From the NCBI GenBank assembly GCA_025450725.1, contig JANWLQ010000005.1:1-36699 (forward strand): DNA of 36,699 nucleotides. Reading direction: 5' to 3'. The notes beneath the pieces are model-generated. The model saw only the letters and a program-made list of their open reading frames with translations. It was not told the DNA's origin and searched no databases. Position numbers and translations under genes: made by a program. This DNA comes from Terriglobales bacterium (GTDB lineage: Bacteria > Acidobacteriota > Terriglobia > Terriglobales > SCQP01). The first letter of the stretch is position 1; every line of letters starts with the position of its first letter. This document shows positions 24,965 through 33,982 of the stretch, piece after piece.

Positions 24965-26765
24965 GTTGAAACTTCGCCTTCGCGGGGTGATATTGACATT
25001 CGATCCAAGGGGCCTCGGGCGGACGCCAGCTGTCGAGGGAGGCCTGAAACCAGCACGGTTCGCCCTCGGCCGGCAAAGGATCAAGGCCGAGCTGTTGATA
25101 ATAATCGGCGACCATGGCGTTCTTCGCCGAGGGCAGGTAGGCGGCGCGAATGGTTGCGACACCGTGCCGCCTACATTCGGCGATGATGGCCGGCCAAATC
25201 GCCCACTCCACTCCGCGTCCGATGACGCGGCAACTCATGAGGAACGCCTCAATTTCCGCGATTTCGGGTAGATAGCGAACGACGACAACGCCGGTGAGTC
25301 CAGCCGAGCCGAAACGGTCCTCGACGTCAACGGAGAAGACGTCGGCGCACGGATCATCCATCGTGGCAGCCAGCTCGGATTGGGTATAGCGGCGGGTGGT
25401 TAAATTAAACTGATTGGATTTCTGGGTGAGTTCGCTGATGCGCGGCAGGCGAGCGCGGTCACTCCGGATGACGGCAGCGCGGAGGCCTAGCGAACGCAGA
25501 TACTCTTCGCGTGATCCGGCCGCGGATTCCAGCTCGCGGGCGGCGGCGCGTTGGCGATACTCGTGGGTCTTGCTGGCGCTTTCGGCAGCGACGCCGCCGC
25601 CCAGCATCAACTCCCGGACTTGCTGGAGCAGCGCGGGGTATTCCGCAAGCTGCGCCGGGACCTGAAGCGTCTTGACGGCGGGAAGCTGGGAGCGGACGGC
25701 CTCACACTCGAAGGGGGAATCGTCAATAAAAATCAGACTGTCGAGGCCGACATTCAACTCGGCGGCGATGGCCCGGAGATTGTCGGGCTTTTCATCCCAA
25801 TTGACCTTTTTCAGGGTCAGGCAATCATCGCGCAGCACCATGGCGGGATGGGAGCGCAGCATTTCATCCACGTCGGCAGGATTGTTCTTGCTGCACAGGC
25901 AGAGCAGCATACCCGCCCGTTCGAGCGCCCGGTATTCCTGTTGAGCTCGCCAGTAGATGCTGCCGGGAGGCTCATGGGGATCCAGTCGTACCCCCGTCAG
26001 GAGATCCTCACCGATCACCCCGCCCCACAGAGTGTTGTCGCAATCCAGCACCAAAACTTTGTAGTAATAAGTGCCGAAGCCGCGGGAGACGACGCGCAGT
26101 TTGTGAGCCCATCGATCGAGCAGCGCGGGGCGGAATGGAGCTTTGGCTCTCTGATAGAAACGCCAATCGAATGCTGCGGGAGCGCCGACGCACGCCAATA
26201 CCTCTGCACTGTCCAAGAGCTGAACTTGCGGATACGATGCCGCCTCCTCGCGCAGCACTTGATTAAAGCGACGGACCGCGCGGCCGACCGGGTCATCCCC
26301 ATCCGCGCCCGGTGCGGGGCTCATGCGGTGATACGTTGCCACCCATACTTGACGAAAACTTCGGCTCGATTCGAATACCAGCCGCCATCGTGAGCGCAGC
26401 TCGGCTTCCCGCTCCGCTAATTCCAGCTCTTCCATCGAGGCCACTTGGGCCTCGAAGGCGGGCTGAATATTGTCAAAAAGCGGCAGACAAAACACGTAGG
26501 CGACGCCGGCGCGGCGGAAGCGATCGAGATCGCCAAGGGTATTGTCATAGTCACTTTCGCTGACCCGCAGTCGGACGCCGCAGAGAGCGGCGTGACGCCG
26601 AAGATAAATGCTGAGCGGGCCGAGTGTCACGTTGGAACTGAGGCCAAACGTTATCTCCTGGGCATTGGGCGATTGTTGATCCCAGTCGGCGAGGGCTTGC
26701 ATAACTTCGCCTAATGGCGAGGCCTGATCAGCTAGAATTTCCGACGCGGAGCGATTCATTTTCAT
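24954..26765 (-). CDS. FkbH-like HAD-IIIC family protein (N-terminal extension, HAD core, C-terminal GNAT-like domain)
   Basis: KVLVLDCDNTLWGGVIGEDLLTGVRL, CSKNNPADVDEMLRSHPAMVLR, DSLIFIDDSPFECEAVRS; C-terminal SCRVIGRGVEWAI. Confidence 0.92.
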   Translation of the reverse strand: MKMNRSASEILADQASPLGEVMQALADWDQQSPNAQEITFGLSSNVTLGPLSIYLRRHAALCGVRLRVSESDYDNTLGDLDRFRRAGVAYVFCLPLFDNIQPAFEAQVASMEELELAEREAELRSRWRLVFESSRSFRQVWVATYHRMSPAPGADGDDPVGRAVRRFNQVLREEAASYPQVQLLDSAEVLACVGAPAAFDWRFYQRAKAPFRPALLDRWAHKLRVVSRGFGTYYYKVLVLDCDNTLWGGVIGEDLLTGVRLDPHEPPGSIYWRAQQEYRALERAGMLLCLCSKNNPADVDEMLRSHPAMVLRDDCLTLKKVNWDEKPDNLRAIAAELNVGLDSLIFIDDSPFECEAVRSQLPAVKTLQVPAQLAEYPALLQQVRELMLGGGVAAESASKTHEYRQRAAARELESAAGSREEYLRSLGLRAAVIRSDRARLPRISELTQKSNQFNLTTRRYTQSELAATMDDPCADVFSVDVEDRFGSAGLTGVVVVRYLPEIAEIEAFLMSCRVIGRGVEWAIWPAIIAECRRHGVATIRAAYLPSAKNAMVADYYQQLGLDPLPAEGEPCWFQASLDSWRPPEAPWIECQYHPAKAKFQHAG

Positions 26766-27955
26766 AACATCAGGCCCCCGCCATTGATGCGCAGGGTTTG
26801 ACCAGTCACGTAGGCGGCTTCGTCAGAGACCAGATAAGCCACCGCCGACGCAATGTCGGCTGGGGCAGCCAGGCGGCGCAGAGGCAACTGGCGCGCAGTG
26901 ATCATTTGCAGCTTTTCGGGAATGTCGCCGATCATGGCAGTCGCGGTCATGCCAGGAGAAACGGAATTGACGGTGATCCCATGCGGGCCTAGCTCTGCGG
27001 CCAAACCGCGGGCCAGCATCGTAAGCGCCGCTTTGGCCATGGCGTAGGCACTCCAACCCGGAGTCGGCGCCGCATCGGCGACCTGGGAACTGATATTCAC
27101 AATCCGCCCCCAGCCGCGAGCGATCATATCGGGAATGCATTGTTGAGCCAGCATCAATGACGCGCGCACTTGGACATCAAGATGGCGCTGGCAGTCGGCC
27201 CAGGCAATGCCTGACAGCGGATGGGGCCGAATCGGAGGCGAGGCATTATTTACAAGGACATCGACCCGGCCCAAGGCTGCCTTCACCCCGTGGTATAGCG
27301 AGATGACTTCCTCTTCTCGGCTCAGATCGGCGGACACGACGCAACTCCGACCGCCCGCAGCCTGAATTTCGGCCGCCAATTGGTCGGCCTGTTCCTGATT
27401 GCGGTGACAATGGATGGCGATGGCCAGCCCGGCCCGGCTGATCCGCCGGCAGATAGCGGAGCCGATACCGCCGGCGGCGCCGGTAACCAGCGCGACGCGC
27501 GGTTCGGGCGAGGCGGGCGCCTCCTGCGGGGCGGCCACGCGCAGCATCTTTACCCTGCCCTCGCCCGCCACAACCACGTCCCCGTGCTGGTTGGTGATGC
27601 TGGTTTCCATATCCAACAGGCGTTCGCGCTCGTGCTTGCGCAGCACCGTGCAGCGAATGGTGAGTTCGTCTCCCAGGCGCACGGGCTTGCGAAACTCAAG
27701 GTTCTGGGAAAGCCAGAGGGCGCCGGGACCGGGCAGCTTGGTGCCGATGACGGTCGAGATGAAGGAGACGCCCAACATCCCGTGCACCACCACATCCTGG
27801 AAGGCGGTCTGCTGGGCGAAGTCGCGATCGAGATGCAGGGGGTTGACGTCGCCACTCAGATCGGCGAATTTTCGAACATCCGCCGATGTGATGCGGCGTA
27901 CGAGAGACTCGGAGTCACCGACGCTGATGGACTCGAATTGGGCAGGGACGGGCAA
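26762..27955 (-). CDS. MaoC-like dehydratase fused to 3-oxoacyl-ACP reductase (SDR)
   Basis: MaoC: DVNPLHLDRDFAQQTAFQDVVVHGML. SDR: ALVTGAAGGIGSAICRR, NNASPP, YAMAKAALTMLARGLAAELGPHGITVNSVSPG. Confidence 0.92.
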   Translation of the reverse strand: MPVPAQFESISVGDSESLVRRITSADVRKFADLSGDVNPLHLDRDFAQQTAFQDVVVHGMLGVSFISTVIGTKLPGPGALWLSQNLEFRKPVRLGDELTIRCTVLRKHERERLLDMETSITNQHGDVVVAGEGRVKMLRVAAPQEAPASPEPRVALVTGAAGGIGSAICRRISRAGLAIAIHCHRNQEQADQLAAEIQAAGGRSCVVSADLSREEEVISLYHGVKAALGRVDVLVNNASPPIRPHPLSGIAWADCQRHLDVQVRASLMLAQQCIPDMIARGWGRIVNISSQVADAAPTPGWSAYAMAKAALTMLARGLAAELGPHGITVNSVSPGMTATAMIGDIPEKLQMITARQLPLRRLAAPADIASAVAYLVSDEAAYVTGQTLRINGGGLML

Positions 27956-27958
27956 GTG

Positions 27959-28963
27959 TTAGGGGAGCGGCGGGCATTGCACCCAATCCCAAACGCTCGC
28001 CGCAAAATTAAAGCCGGCGCCGACCGCGGCCAGGACGATGCGATCGCCGGCGCGCAGGCGGCCCTGGGCGACGGCTTGGGAGAGGGCAATCGGGACCGAG
28101 GCGGACCCAGTATTGCCGATGTCCTGGACATTGGTAAAAGTCTGTTCCATGCCGAAGCCCATCTTTTTCATTAGATATTCAATCAGACGCAGATTGGCTT
28201 GATGAAACAAAAGAAAGTCGATCTCCCCTGGCGCCACTCCGCTCTTGGCGCACGCCTCGCGAATCACGCCGGGGAGGTGAGTAATCGCCTGTTTCCAGGT
28301 GGCCAGTCCATGCATTTCCATGAGATCCAGCTGGCGATCCGGCGCGCGGCCGTGGAAGGGGAAGCTGGAGCCCCCGCCGCGCATGCGGACGGACTCGAAA
28401 TTGGTGCTATCGGTGTGGAAGGCGGAGGCGCGGATGCCGCCGGGGGCGGGGGTGCGGGACAGGACGGCCGCGCCGGCGCCGTCGCCCACAAACATAGCCG
28501 TTTCGACGTCGGTGCCGTCGATATAGCGGGTACAAAACTCGACCCCGACGATGAGGGCGTGATTCACCGCCGGGTCGGCGCGCATGCGGTCGGCGGCCAG
28601 GGTCAGGCCGGTAACAAAGCCACAGCAATTCGCCTGAACATCGAAGATCTGAGCTCGGTTTGCTCCGAGGTCGCGGTGAAGCGCGGCGGACAACGGCGGG
28701 AAGATGTAATCGCCGGAAAAAGTACACGCAATAATCAGATCGAGGGCGCGGGCGGGGATGCCGGCCATGGCGAGAGCATCGGCGGAAGCACGACGGGCAA
28801 AGTCGCTGGCCCGGTCGCCGGGCGCGGCCTTACGGCGCTGGCGAATGCCGCTCTTTTCCAGAATCCATTCCGGCGAGACGGACAGAGACAAACATAACTC
28901 CTCATTCGTCTCGACTCGCTCGGGAAGGCAGTGTCCCACCCCTTGGATCGCAATTCCGCTCAT
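27959..28963 (-). CDS. 3-oxoacyl-ACP synthase III (KAS III/FabH-like)
   Basis: GIAIQGVGHCLPERVETNEEL, FDVQANCCGFVTGL (active Cys), LLFHQANLRLIEYL (His), QDIGNTGSASVPIAL (Asn). Confidence 0.93.
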   Translation of the reverse strand: MSGIAIQGVGHCLPERVETNEELCLSLSVSPEWILEKSGIRQRRKAAPGDRASDFARRASADALAMAGIPARALDLIIACTFSGDYIFPPLSAALHRDLGANRAQIFDVQANCCGFVTGLTLAADRMRADPAVNHALIVGVEFCTRYIDGTDVETAMFVGDGAGAAVLSRTPAPGGIRASAFHTDSTNFESVRMRGGGSSFPFHGRAPDRQLDLMEMHGLATWKQAITHLPGVIREACAKSGVAPGEIDFLLFHQANLRLIEYLMKKMGFGMEQTFTNVQDIGNTGSASVPIALSQAVAQGRLRAGDRIVLAAVGAGFNFAASVWDWVQCPPLP

Positions 28964-29658
28964 GGCCGCGCGGCTGCCGGCTCTGGAACTGCCTCCAGAA
29001 ACTGCCGCAAGGGGCCATTGTCGATCGCTACCTGGCCGGCATCGCCGGGCCACGCATGACCGGGGAAGATTGTCCGCCCGGGTACCAGTTCGCTCGACAA
29101 CTGACGCAGGGTGGCGCGCAACTGTTCGGGATTTTCGCCGGGGAGCCGGGAGAGGGCGAGGCCGCGGGTAAAGAGGGTGTCGCCGGTGAACCAGAATGAA
29201 TCCGTTTCGAATATGCAACTGCCGGCGGTATGGCCCGGCGAATGGCGCCAAGCGAAGCGCCGGGCGCCGGAAGCGAAGCTGCCGCGCTCGCCTTGAAGCA
29301 GTGTGGGTTGCGGCAATTGAATGCGCTGCGGCAGTTTGAATACCATGAGCATGAAATTGGCTTTTTGCAGGAGGGGCGCATCGTCGGCATGCAGCATGAC
29401 TTCGATGCCAAAGCGCTGTTGGAAATAGGCCGCACTGCCGAGATGGTCGAAGTGCGCGTGGGTACAGAGAATCAACGAGGGCACGAGTCCCGAGGCAGTG
29501 AGAAAAGCTTCAATTCCCTCGCGGTCCAAACCCGGGTCGACCATGACACATTTGGAGCCGGGATCCCGCGGGTCGGGGATGAGGAACGTATTGGAACCGA
29601 AGACCGGGCAGCGCCACCAGGATACGCCGGTGGTTTCCTTCCAATACAGGGCGTCCAT
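28960..29658 (-). CDS. MBL-fold metallo-hydrolase
   Basis: LILCTHAHFDHLGSAAYF (HxHxDH), HSPGHTAGSCIFE, FTGDTLFTRG, FPGHAWPGD. Confidence 0.9.
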   Translation of the reverse strand: MDALYWKETTGVSWWRCPVFGSNTFLIPDPRDPGSKCVMVDPGLDREGIEAFLTASGLVPSLILCTHAHFDHLGSAAYFQQRFGIEVMLHADDAPLLQKANFMLMVFKLPQRIQLPQPTLLQGERGSFASGARRFAWRHSPGHTAGSCIFETDSFWFTGDTLFTRGLALSRLPGENPEQLRATLRQLSSELVPGRTIFPGHAWPGDAGQVAIDNGPLRQFLEAVPEPAAARP

Positions 29659-29659
29659 T

Positions 29660-30370
29660 TTAGTGGAGGCCTCCCAAAACGACGGTCTGGGCGGTGATGT
29701 AGGAGCTGTTTGGGGAGGCGAAAAAATCAATGACGTTCATAATATCCTGGGGTTGCGCGATGCGCGGAATCGGCATGCCGGCCAGGATGGCATCGATTTT
29801 TTGCCGCGGCAGCTGTGCCAGCATGTCGGTTTCGATGGCGGTGATCCCCAGGGAATTGCAAGTGATTCCCCAGCCAGCGACTTCCCGGGCCAACACGTTG
29901 TTGAAGGTTTGGAGGCCGGCCTTGGTGGCGGCATAAATCGAATCGCCGGCGGGTTCCAGGCATACCGCCATCGAGCTAATCTGGATGATGCGGCCCCACC
30001 GACGCTTGCGCATGAGCTTGGCGGCCTCGCGGCTCAACAGGCACGCGGCTTGCAGATTGACGGTAAACATGTCCTGCATCGCGCGGGTGGACATCAGCAC
30101 GGCGTACTGGGAGGTCAGCACGGCGGCGTTATTAATCAAGATATCGAGGCCGCGAGCGGCGCCAGCCAGCTCCGCACAGGCGGCCGGAATGGCTTCGGGA
30201 GAGCCGAGGTCCACCGTCAAGTGATGGTAGTCGGGATGGGCCAGCGACGACTCGCCGCGAGCCAAGCCCCAGACGGCGGCACCCTGCGGGAGCAAGTGTT
30301 CAACGATGTGGCGGCCCACCCCGCGGCTGCTGCCGGTCACGAGGGCGGTCTTGCCGGAATAAATACCCAT
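29660..30370 (-). CDS. SDR family oxidoreductase (FabG-like 3-oxoacyl-ACP reductase)
   Basis: ALVTGSSRGVGRHIVEHLL, NNAAVL, IYAATKAGLQTFNNVLAREVAGWGITCNSLG. Confidence 0.9.
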   Translation of the reverse strand: MGIYSGKTALVTGSSRGVGRHIVEHLLPQGAAVWGLARGESSLAHPDYHHLTVDLGSPEAIPAACAELAGAARGLDILINNAAVLTSQYAVLMSTRAMQDMFTVNLQAACLLSREAAKLMRKRRWGRIIQISSMAVCLEPAGDSIYAATKAGLQTFNNVLAREVAGWGITCNSLGITAIETDMLAQLPRQKIDAILAGMPIPRIAQPQDIMNVIDFFASPNSSYITAQTVVLGGLH

Positions 30371-30373
30371 GGG

Positions 30374-30679
30374 CTACTTCCCGGCTGATTGCAGCCGCGA
30401 GGAGATATAAGCCGTCAAGGAAGCCGGCGTGCGATAGAGCGAGTCCGACTGGGAAATGGCGTGGTCATCGGTCAGACTGAGAGGAAAGCCCAAGGCCTCG
30501 GCGAGCGAGGTTTCGACATCCACGATCACCGAAACCAGTTGCAGGGAGTCGAGCACGGCGTTGGCGCCGAAAAGCGGCATGTCCGGCGAAACCTCCAACT
30601 TCTGTCCGGCATCGAGCTCCTGGTTCAGATTTTCTACTGCCGCCAACGCGAGCTGTAAGATTCGATCATCGCTCAACAT
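30374..30679 (-). CDS. Acyl carrier protein-like (ACP2)
   Basis: 101 aa; PLFGANAVLDSLQLVSVIVDVETSLAEALGFPLSLTDD with DSL phosphopantetheine site. Confidence 0.8.
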   Translation of the reverse strand: MLSDDRILQLALAAVENLNQELDAGQKLEVSPDMPLFGANAVLDSLQLVSVIVDVETSLAEALGFPLSLTDDHAISQSDSLYRTPASLTAYISSRLQSAGK

Positions 30680-30681
30680 AA

Positions 30682-31311
30682 TTAAGAGTTCAATTGTTCC
30701 TTCGGGGGCACGGCGGGCGCCGACGCGGCCGGGCCAGCGGCTTGCACCAGAGACTGCATGCGCGGCAAGGCGCAATTACGATACTCCTCGGCGAGCATAC
30801 CCAAAACGACGGCGTCCTGAAGCCTGCCTTCAAGATTATAATGGCAGCGCAGGCGCCCCTCCTCACGCATGCCCAGAAAGAGTTGCCATTTGAGCATGAG
30901 GCGGTTCTCGCCGGCGATGGTACCCCACACCCGAACGAGCTGCAGCGCGTTAAAGGCGAAATCGTAAATCAGCATCATCGCTTCCACTGCGGCGGGGATG
31001 CCGCGCACCGCCTCCGGTTCGCCAATTAGAAATCTGCCAGTCTCGGCATGGCTATTGGTCAGGTCGATGCCCAGCAGCGAAACCATGCCGACGGCTCGAC
31101 CATCGGTGCGTTCGATGATGAAATTAAATTCCGACTGGGGGAGGGTGCGGATCCATTCCCGCTGGGCCGCGACGGTGGGTGCGCCCCGGTTCAAGAAGCG
31201 GGCTCGCTGGGAGTGGCGCCAACTCCAGGTAAGTTCGGCGTCGTCCGGCCGCAGGGGGCGCAGGCGGACGAAAGTTCCGTCCAGGGTGATGGAGGAGGGA
31301 AGGGGTTGCAT
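30682..31311 (-). CDS. GNAT family N-acyltransferase
   Basis: VRLRPLRPDDAELTWSWRHS, WIRTLPQSEFNFIIERTDGRAVGMVSLLGID, VWGTIAGENRLMLKWQLFLGMREEGRLR. Confidence 0.82.
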   Translation of the reverse strand: MQPLPSSITLDGTFVRLRPLRPDDAELTWSWRHSQRARFLNRGAPTVAAQREWIRTLPQSEFNFIIERTDGRAVGMVSLLGIDLTNSHAETGRFLIGEPEAVRGIPAAVEAMMLIYDFAFNALQLVRVWGTIAGENRLMLKWQLFLGMREEGRLRCHYNLEGRLQDAVVLGMLAEEYRNCALPRMQSLVQAAGPAASAPAVPPKEQLNS

Positions 31312-31517
31312 TTAGCTCACCACAGTTTGTACTACTTCAAAAGGCTTTGACTGGCGCGGGAGTCGGACGGCCGACTGGCCGCCCTCAGCCCGCTTACAGC
31401 GGCCCACGCGAGGATGCAGCCATCACAATTTCAAATTATCCCTTCTTAAAAATTAGTGGACCACAAGAATACCATTCCTAGCATCGTGAGAATGACCTAG
31501 CGAGCGAAGCCAGGCGA

Positions 31518-32966
31518 TCAGGCCGAAGTGGGCTCCAGGCGAAAGCCCTGATGCACGATGCGCAAGGCGGGAACCAGGAACAGGCAAGCGATGGCGAGTG
31601 CAATGGGGGTGCGCCATTGGGCCCAGGGCGTCACCGGAAGAATCCGCACCACGGCCACGGCGACCAGCGCCCAGCCGAGGACCCAGCGGTTGGTCTTGCT
31701 CCAACGCAGGGGAACCTCACGCCCGAGGGCATATCTAACGATCAGGTAGTAGACGATGTAGGCCACCAGGTAGGCAATTCCGATGCCCGCCAGCCCCCAG
31801 AGCTTCATGCCCACCCAAGAAGCCAGCAGCAGGGCGACGCCGCCGCTCAGTTCGGTCCAGAAAAACACAGAGCTTCCGCATTGCGCCAGGATGGCAAACG
31901 ACATGGTCCAGCTAGAGAGCTTGAATACATCACCGATTAACTGCCATTCCAGCAGGGTGGCGGCGGGCATGAAGGCGGGCGTAAACAGAATGGGAATGAT
32001 GTGGGGAACCAGCGCCAGCATGCCCAAGATGATGGGCAGGGCGAGCAGGAGCGTGATGCGGTGCTGTTCGTTGATTAAGCGCGCCAACTCGGGGCGATTG
32101 CCGCCGGCCGCGACCATGCGGGGATAATAATCCTGGGCCATGGCGGTGAGCAGGAATCCGACATAGGTGACGGTTATCAGGGCTGCCGCCCGATAAAATC
32201 CGACATTCTCGGGGCCGAGCATGCGGAGCACCAGGAACGGCAAGGCCAACTGCACGCCCGTACCGGCGAGCATGCTGGCGGCATAGGGCGCGCCAAAGCG
32301 GAGCAGGGGCGAGAAGGCGGAACTACGGAGGGAGGGCAGGCGAGTTTGGGCGCTGATGCCAAGACTTTTCTGCTGCAACCACCACTGCGCCGCCAGACAG
32401 TTGGCGAGCGCCAGCGCCAGGACGGCAAACGGAATGCCGGCCTCGCGCCAGCGCGCGATCAAGGCAATGCCGAGGGTTGCGCCCAGAACCGCTCCGGTCA
32501 TGCTCACGGCGGCCAGCGCCTTTACTTGATGATGGGCGTTGAGGGTTCCGAGTTGAACATCATAGATGACGGTGCAGGCCAGTGCCATACCGATCACCGC
32601 CATCTCCCAGCGGGGCACCTGAAGGTCGAACAGCATCCGGTCGATGCCGGTGCGGAAGAGTATGAAGATCAGGGCCGCGAAGATGGCCAATAGGCAAGCC
32701 AGCGTGGTGGCGGCACGCTGACGGTCGGCGGCGGCGTCGACCTCGCCGGAGGCAACCAACTGTGCGCTGGTGCGAACCAGCGCCGTTCCGATCCCGCTGG
32801 CAGCAAAGAGGGTAGCGATGCGGAGAAGGCTTTGCTCCAACCCCAGGATGCCGTAACCGCTGGGGCCCAGGAAATACGCCCAAACCTTGGCGGAAAGCGC
32901 TCCCATTAGGATGGTAACGGTGGTTCCGCCACTCAGAATGGCAGTTGCTCGTACGATTGACTTCAC
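31518..32966 (-). CDS. Polysaccharide flippase (Wzx-like, oligosaccharide/MATE-type)
   Basis: Polytopic; AYFLGPSGYGILGLEQSLLRIATLFAASGIGTALVR; AAALITVTYVGFLLTAMAQDYYPRM; NEQHRITLLLALPII. Confidence 0.88.
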   Translation of the reverse strand: MKSIVRATAILSGGTTVTILMGALSAKVWAYFLGPSGYGILGLEQSLLRIATLFAASGIGTALVRTSAQLVASGEVDAAADRQRAATTLACLLAIFAALIFILFRTGIDRMLFDLQVPRWEMAVIGMALACTVIYDVQLGTLNAHHQVKALAAVSMTGAVLGATLGIALIARWREAGIPFAVLALALANCLAAQWWLQQKSLGISAQTRLPSLRSSAFSPLLRFGAPYAASMLAGTGVQLALPFLVLRMLGPENVGFYRAAALITVTYVGFLLTAMAQDYYPRMVAAGGNRPELARLINEQHRITLLLALPIILGMLALVPHIIPILFTPAFMPAATLLEWQLIGDVFKLSSWTMSFAILAQCGSSVFFWTELSGGVALLLASWVGMKLWGLAGIGIAYLVAYIVYYLIVRYALGREVPLRWSKTNRWVLGWALVAVAVVRILPVTPWAQWRTPIALAIACLFLVPALRIVHQGFRLEPTSA

Positions 32967-33982
32967 GTGGGGGGCAAGGTCTCCGGACCGGGCGGAGCGG
33001 TGCTGACCACGGCGGGCGGGCGGCGGTCGGCGTGCCGGCCATCCGGGAACTTGAGGGACAAATCATAGAGGAACCGATTCGTCCGTTCCAGCGCGACGAC
33101 GAAGGCCATGACCGGATAGGCGCGCCATTTCGGGGCTCCGCGGAAGCGGGCGAGGAATCCGTGCATCCGGAGGTGGCGTCCGGCGAAGCCGCCAAAGGCG
33201 GGGGCGTTGCGGGCCGCGGTCACAAACAACGCCTCGATAATTTTCCATCGCGACCGAAAAATGGAGTTGGCTCCATGGACGCGGTAGTTGGCGACATAGG
33301 CGTCGATGAAGTCCAGCCGTTGACTGGAGGCAAGGCGCAAGTAAATGTCCCAGTCCTCGGCGGCCAAATCCTCGCTGTAGCCGCCCAGGCTGGCAAAGGC
33401 TTCGCGCCGCAATAACATCACCGGACCCGGAATGCCCCAGCGGAAAACCAGCGTGGCGGACAGGCGCTGAGGATGCAGGAGATCCGACTTGCGAATTTTC
33501 TTTTGGCGGTACATGCCTTCGATGCCGCTATCCCAAAGACGGCGGCCGTAGGCATCAATGACACGGCAGTCGGCGAAGGTGGCCCACAACTCCGGATTTT
33601 CTTCCAGGTGACGGACGCGCACGTGAAGTCCCTGGGGGAGCAGCTCATCGTCGGCGGCGATGGGTGCGTAGTAGCGGCCGTGAGCCCAGGCGATGGCCTG
33701 ATTGAGGTTCTTGCCGATGCCGCGATTCTGAGGGCAGCGGTGGAAGGTAACAGAGAGTTTCAAATGGGCATGAGCCTGCAACCAGTGCTCGACGCGAAGA
33801 ACGGAGCCGTCGCGGGAACAGTCATCGATGATGATCCATTCGAGCGCCGGGTATGCGGTCGCCAAGATGCTGTCGAGGCAGCGCTCGACGTACTGCTCCT
33901 GGTTGAACACCAACACCACCACGGTCACCAAGGGCCAAGCCTCGGCGGCGGGCGGCGTCCCGAAACTGGCGTGATCAGGCAT
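32963..33982 (-). CDS. Glycosyltransferase family 2
   Basis: VTVVVLVFNQEQYVERCLDSILATAYPALEWIIIDDCSRDGSVLRV, APIAADDELLPQG, AAEDWDIYLRLA. Confidence 0.9.
   Translation of the reverse strand: MPDHASFGTPPAAEAWPLVTVVVLVFNQEQYVERCLDSILATAYPALEWIIIDDCSRDGSVLRVEHWLQAHAHLKLSVTFHRCPQNRGIGKNLNQAIAWAHGRYYAPIAADDELLPQGLHVRVRHLEENPELWATFADCRVIDAYGRRLWDSGIEGMYRQKKIRKSDLLHPQRLSATLVFRWGIPGPVMLLRREAFASLGGYSEDLAAEDWDIYLRLASSQRLDFIDAYVANYRVHGANSIFRSRWKIIEALFVTAARNAPAFGGFAGRHLRMHGFLARFRGAPKWRAYPVMAFVVALERTNRFLYDLSLKFPDGRHADRRPPAVVSTAPPGPETLPPT

Noticed and set aside
25551-26393. 280-aa plus-strand ORF
   Set aside because: Antisense shadow of the FkbH-like gene with no recognisable motif.
29498-30388. 296-aa plus-strand ORF
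   Set aside because: Shadow frame opposite MBL hydrolase and FabG, which carry clear catalytic motifs.
31361-31374. Small hairpin GTCGG-ACGG-CCGAC in the wzx/GNAT intergenic gap
   Set aside because: Short stem without U-tract; could occur by chance in GC-rich DNA.
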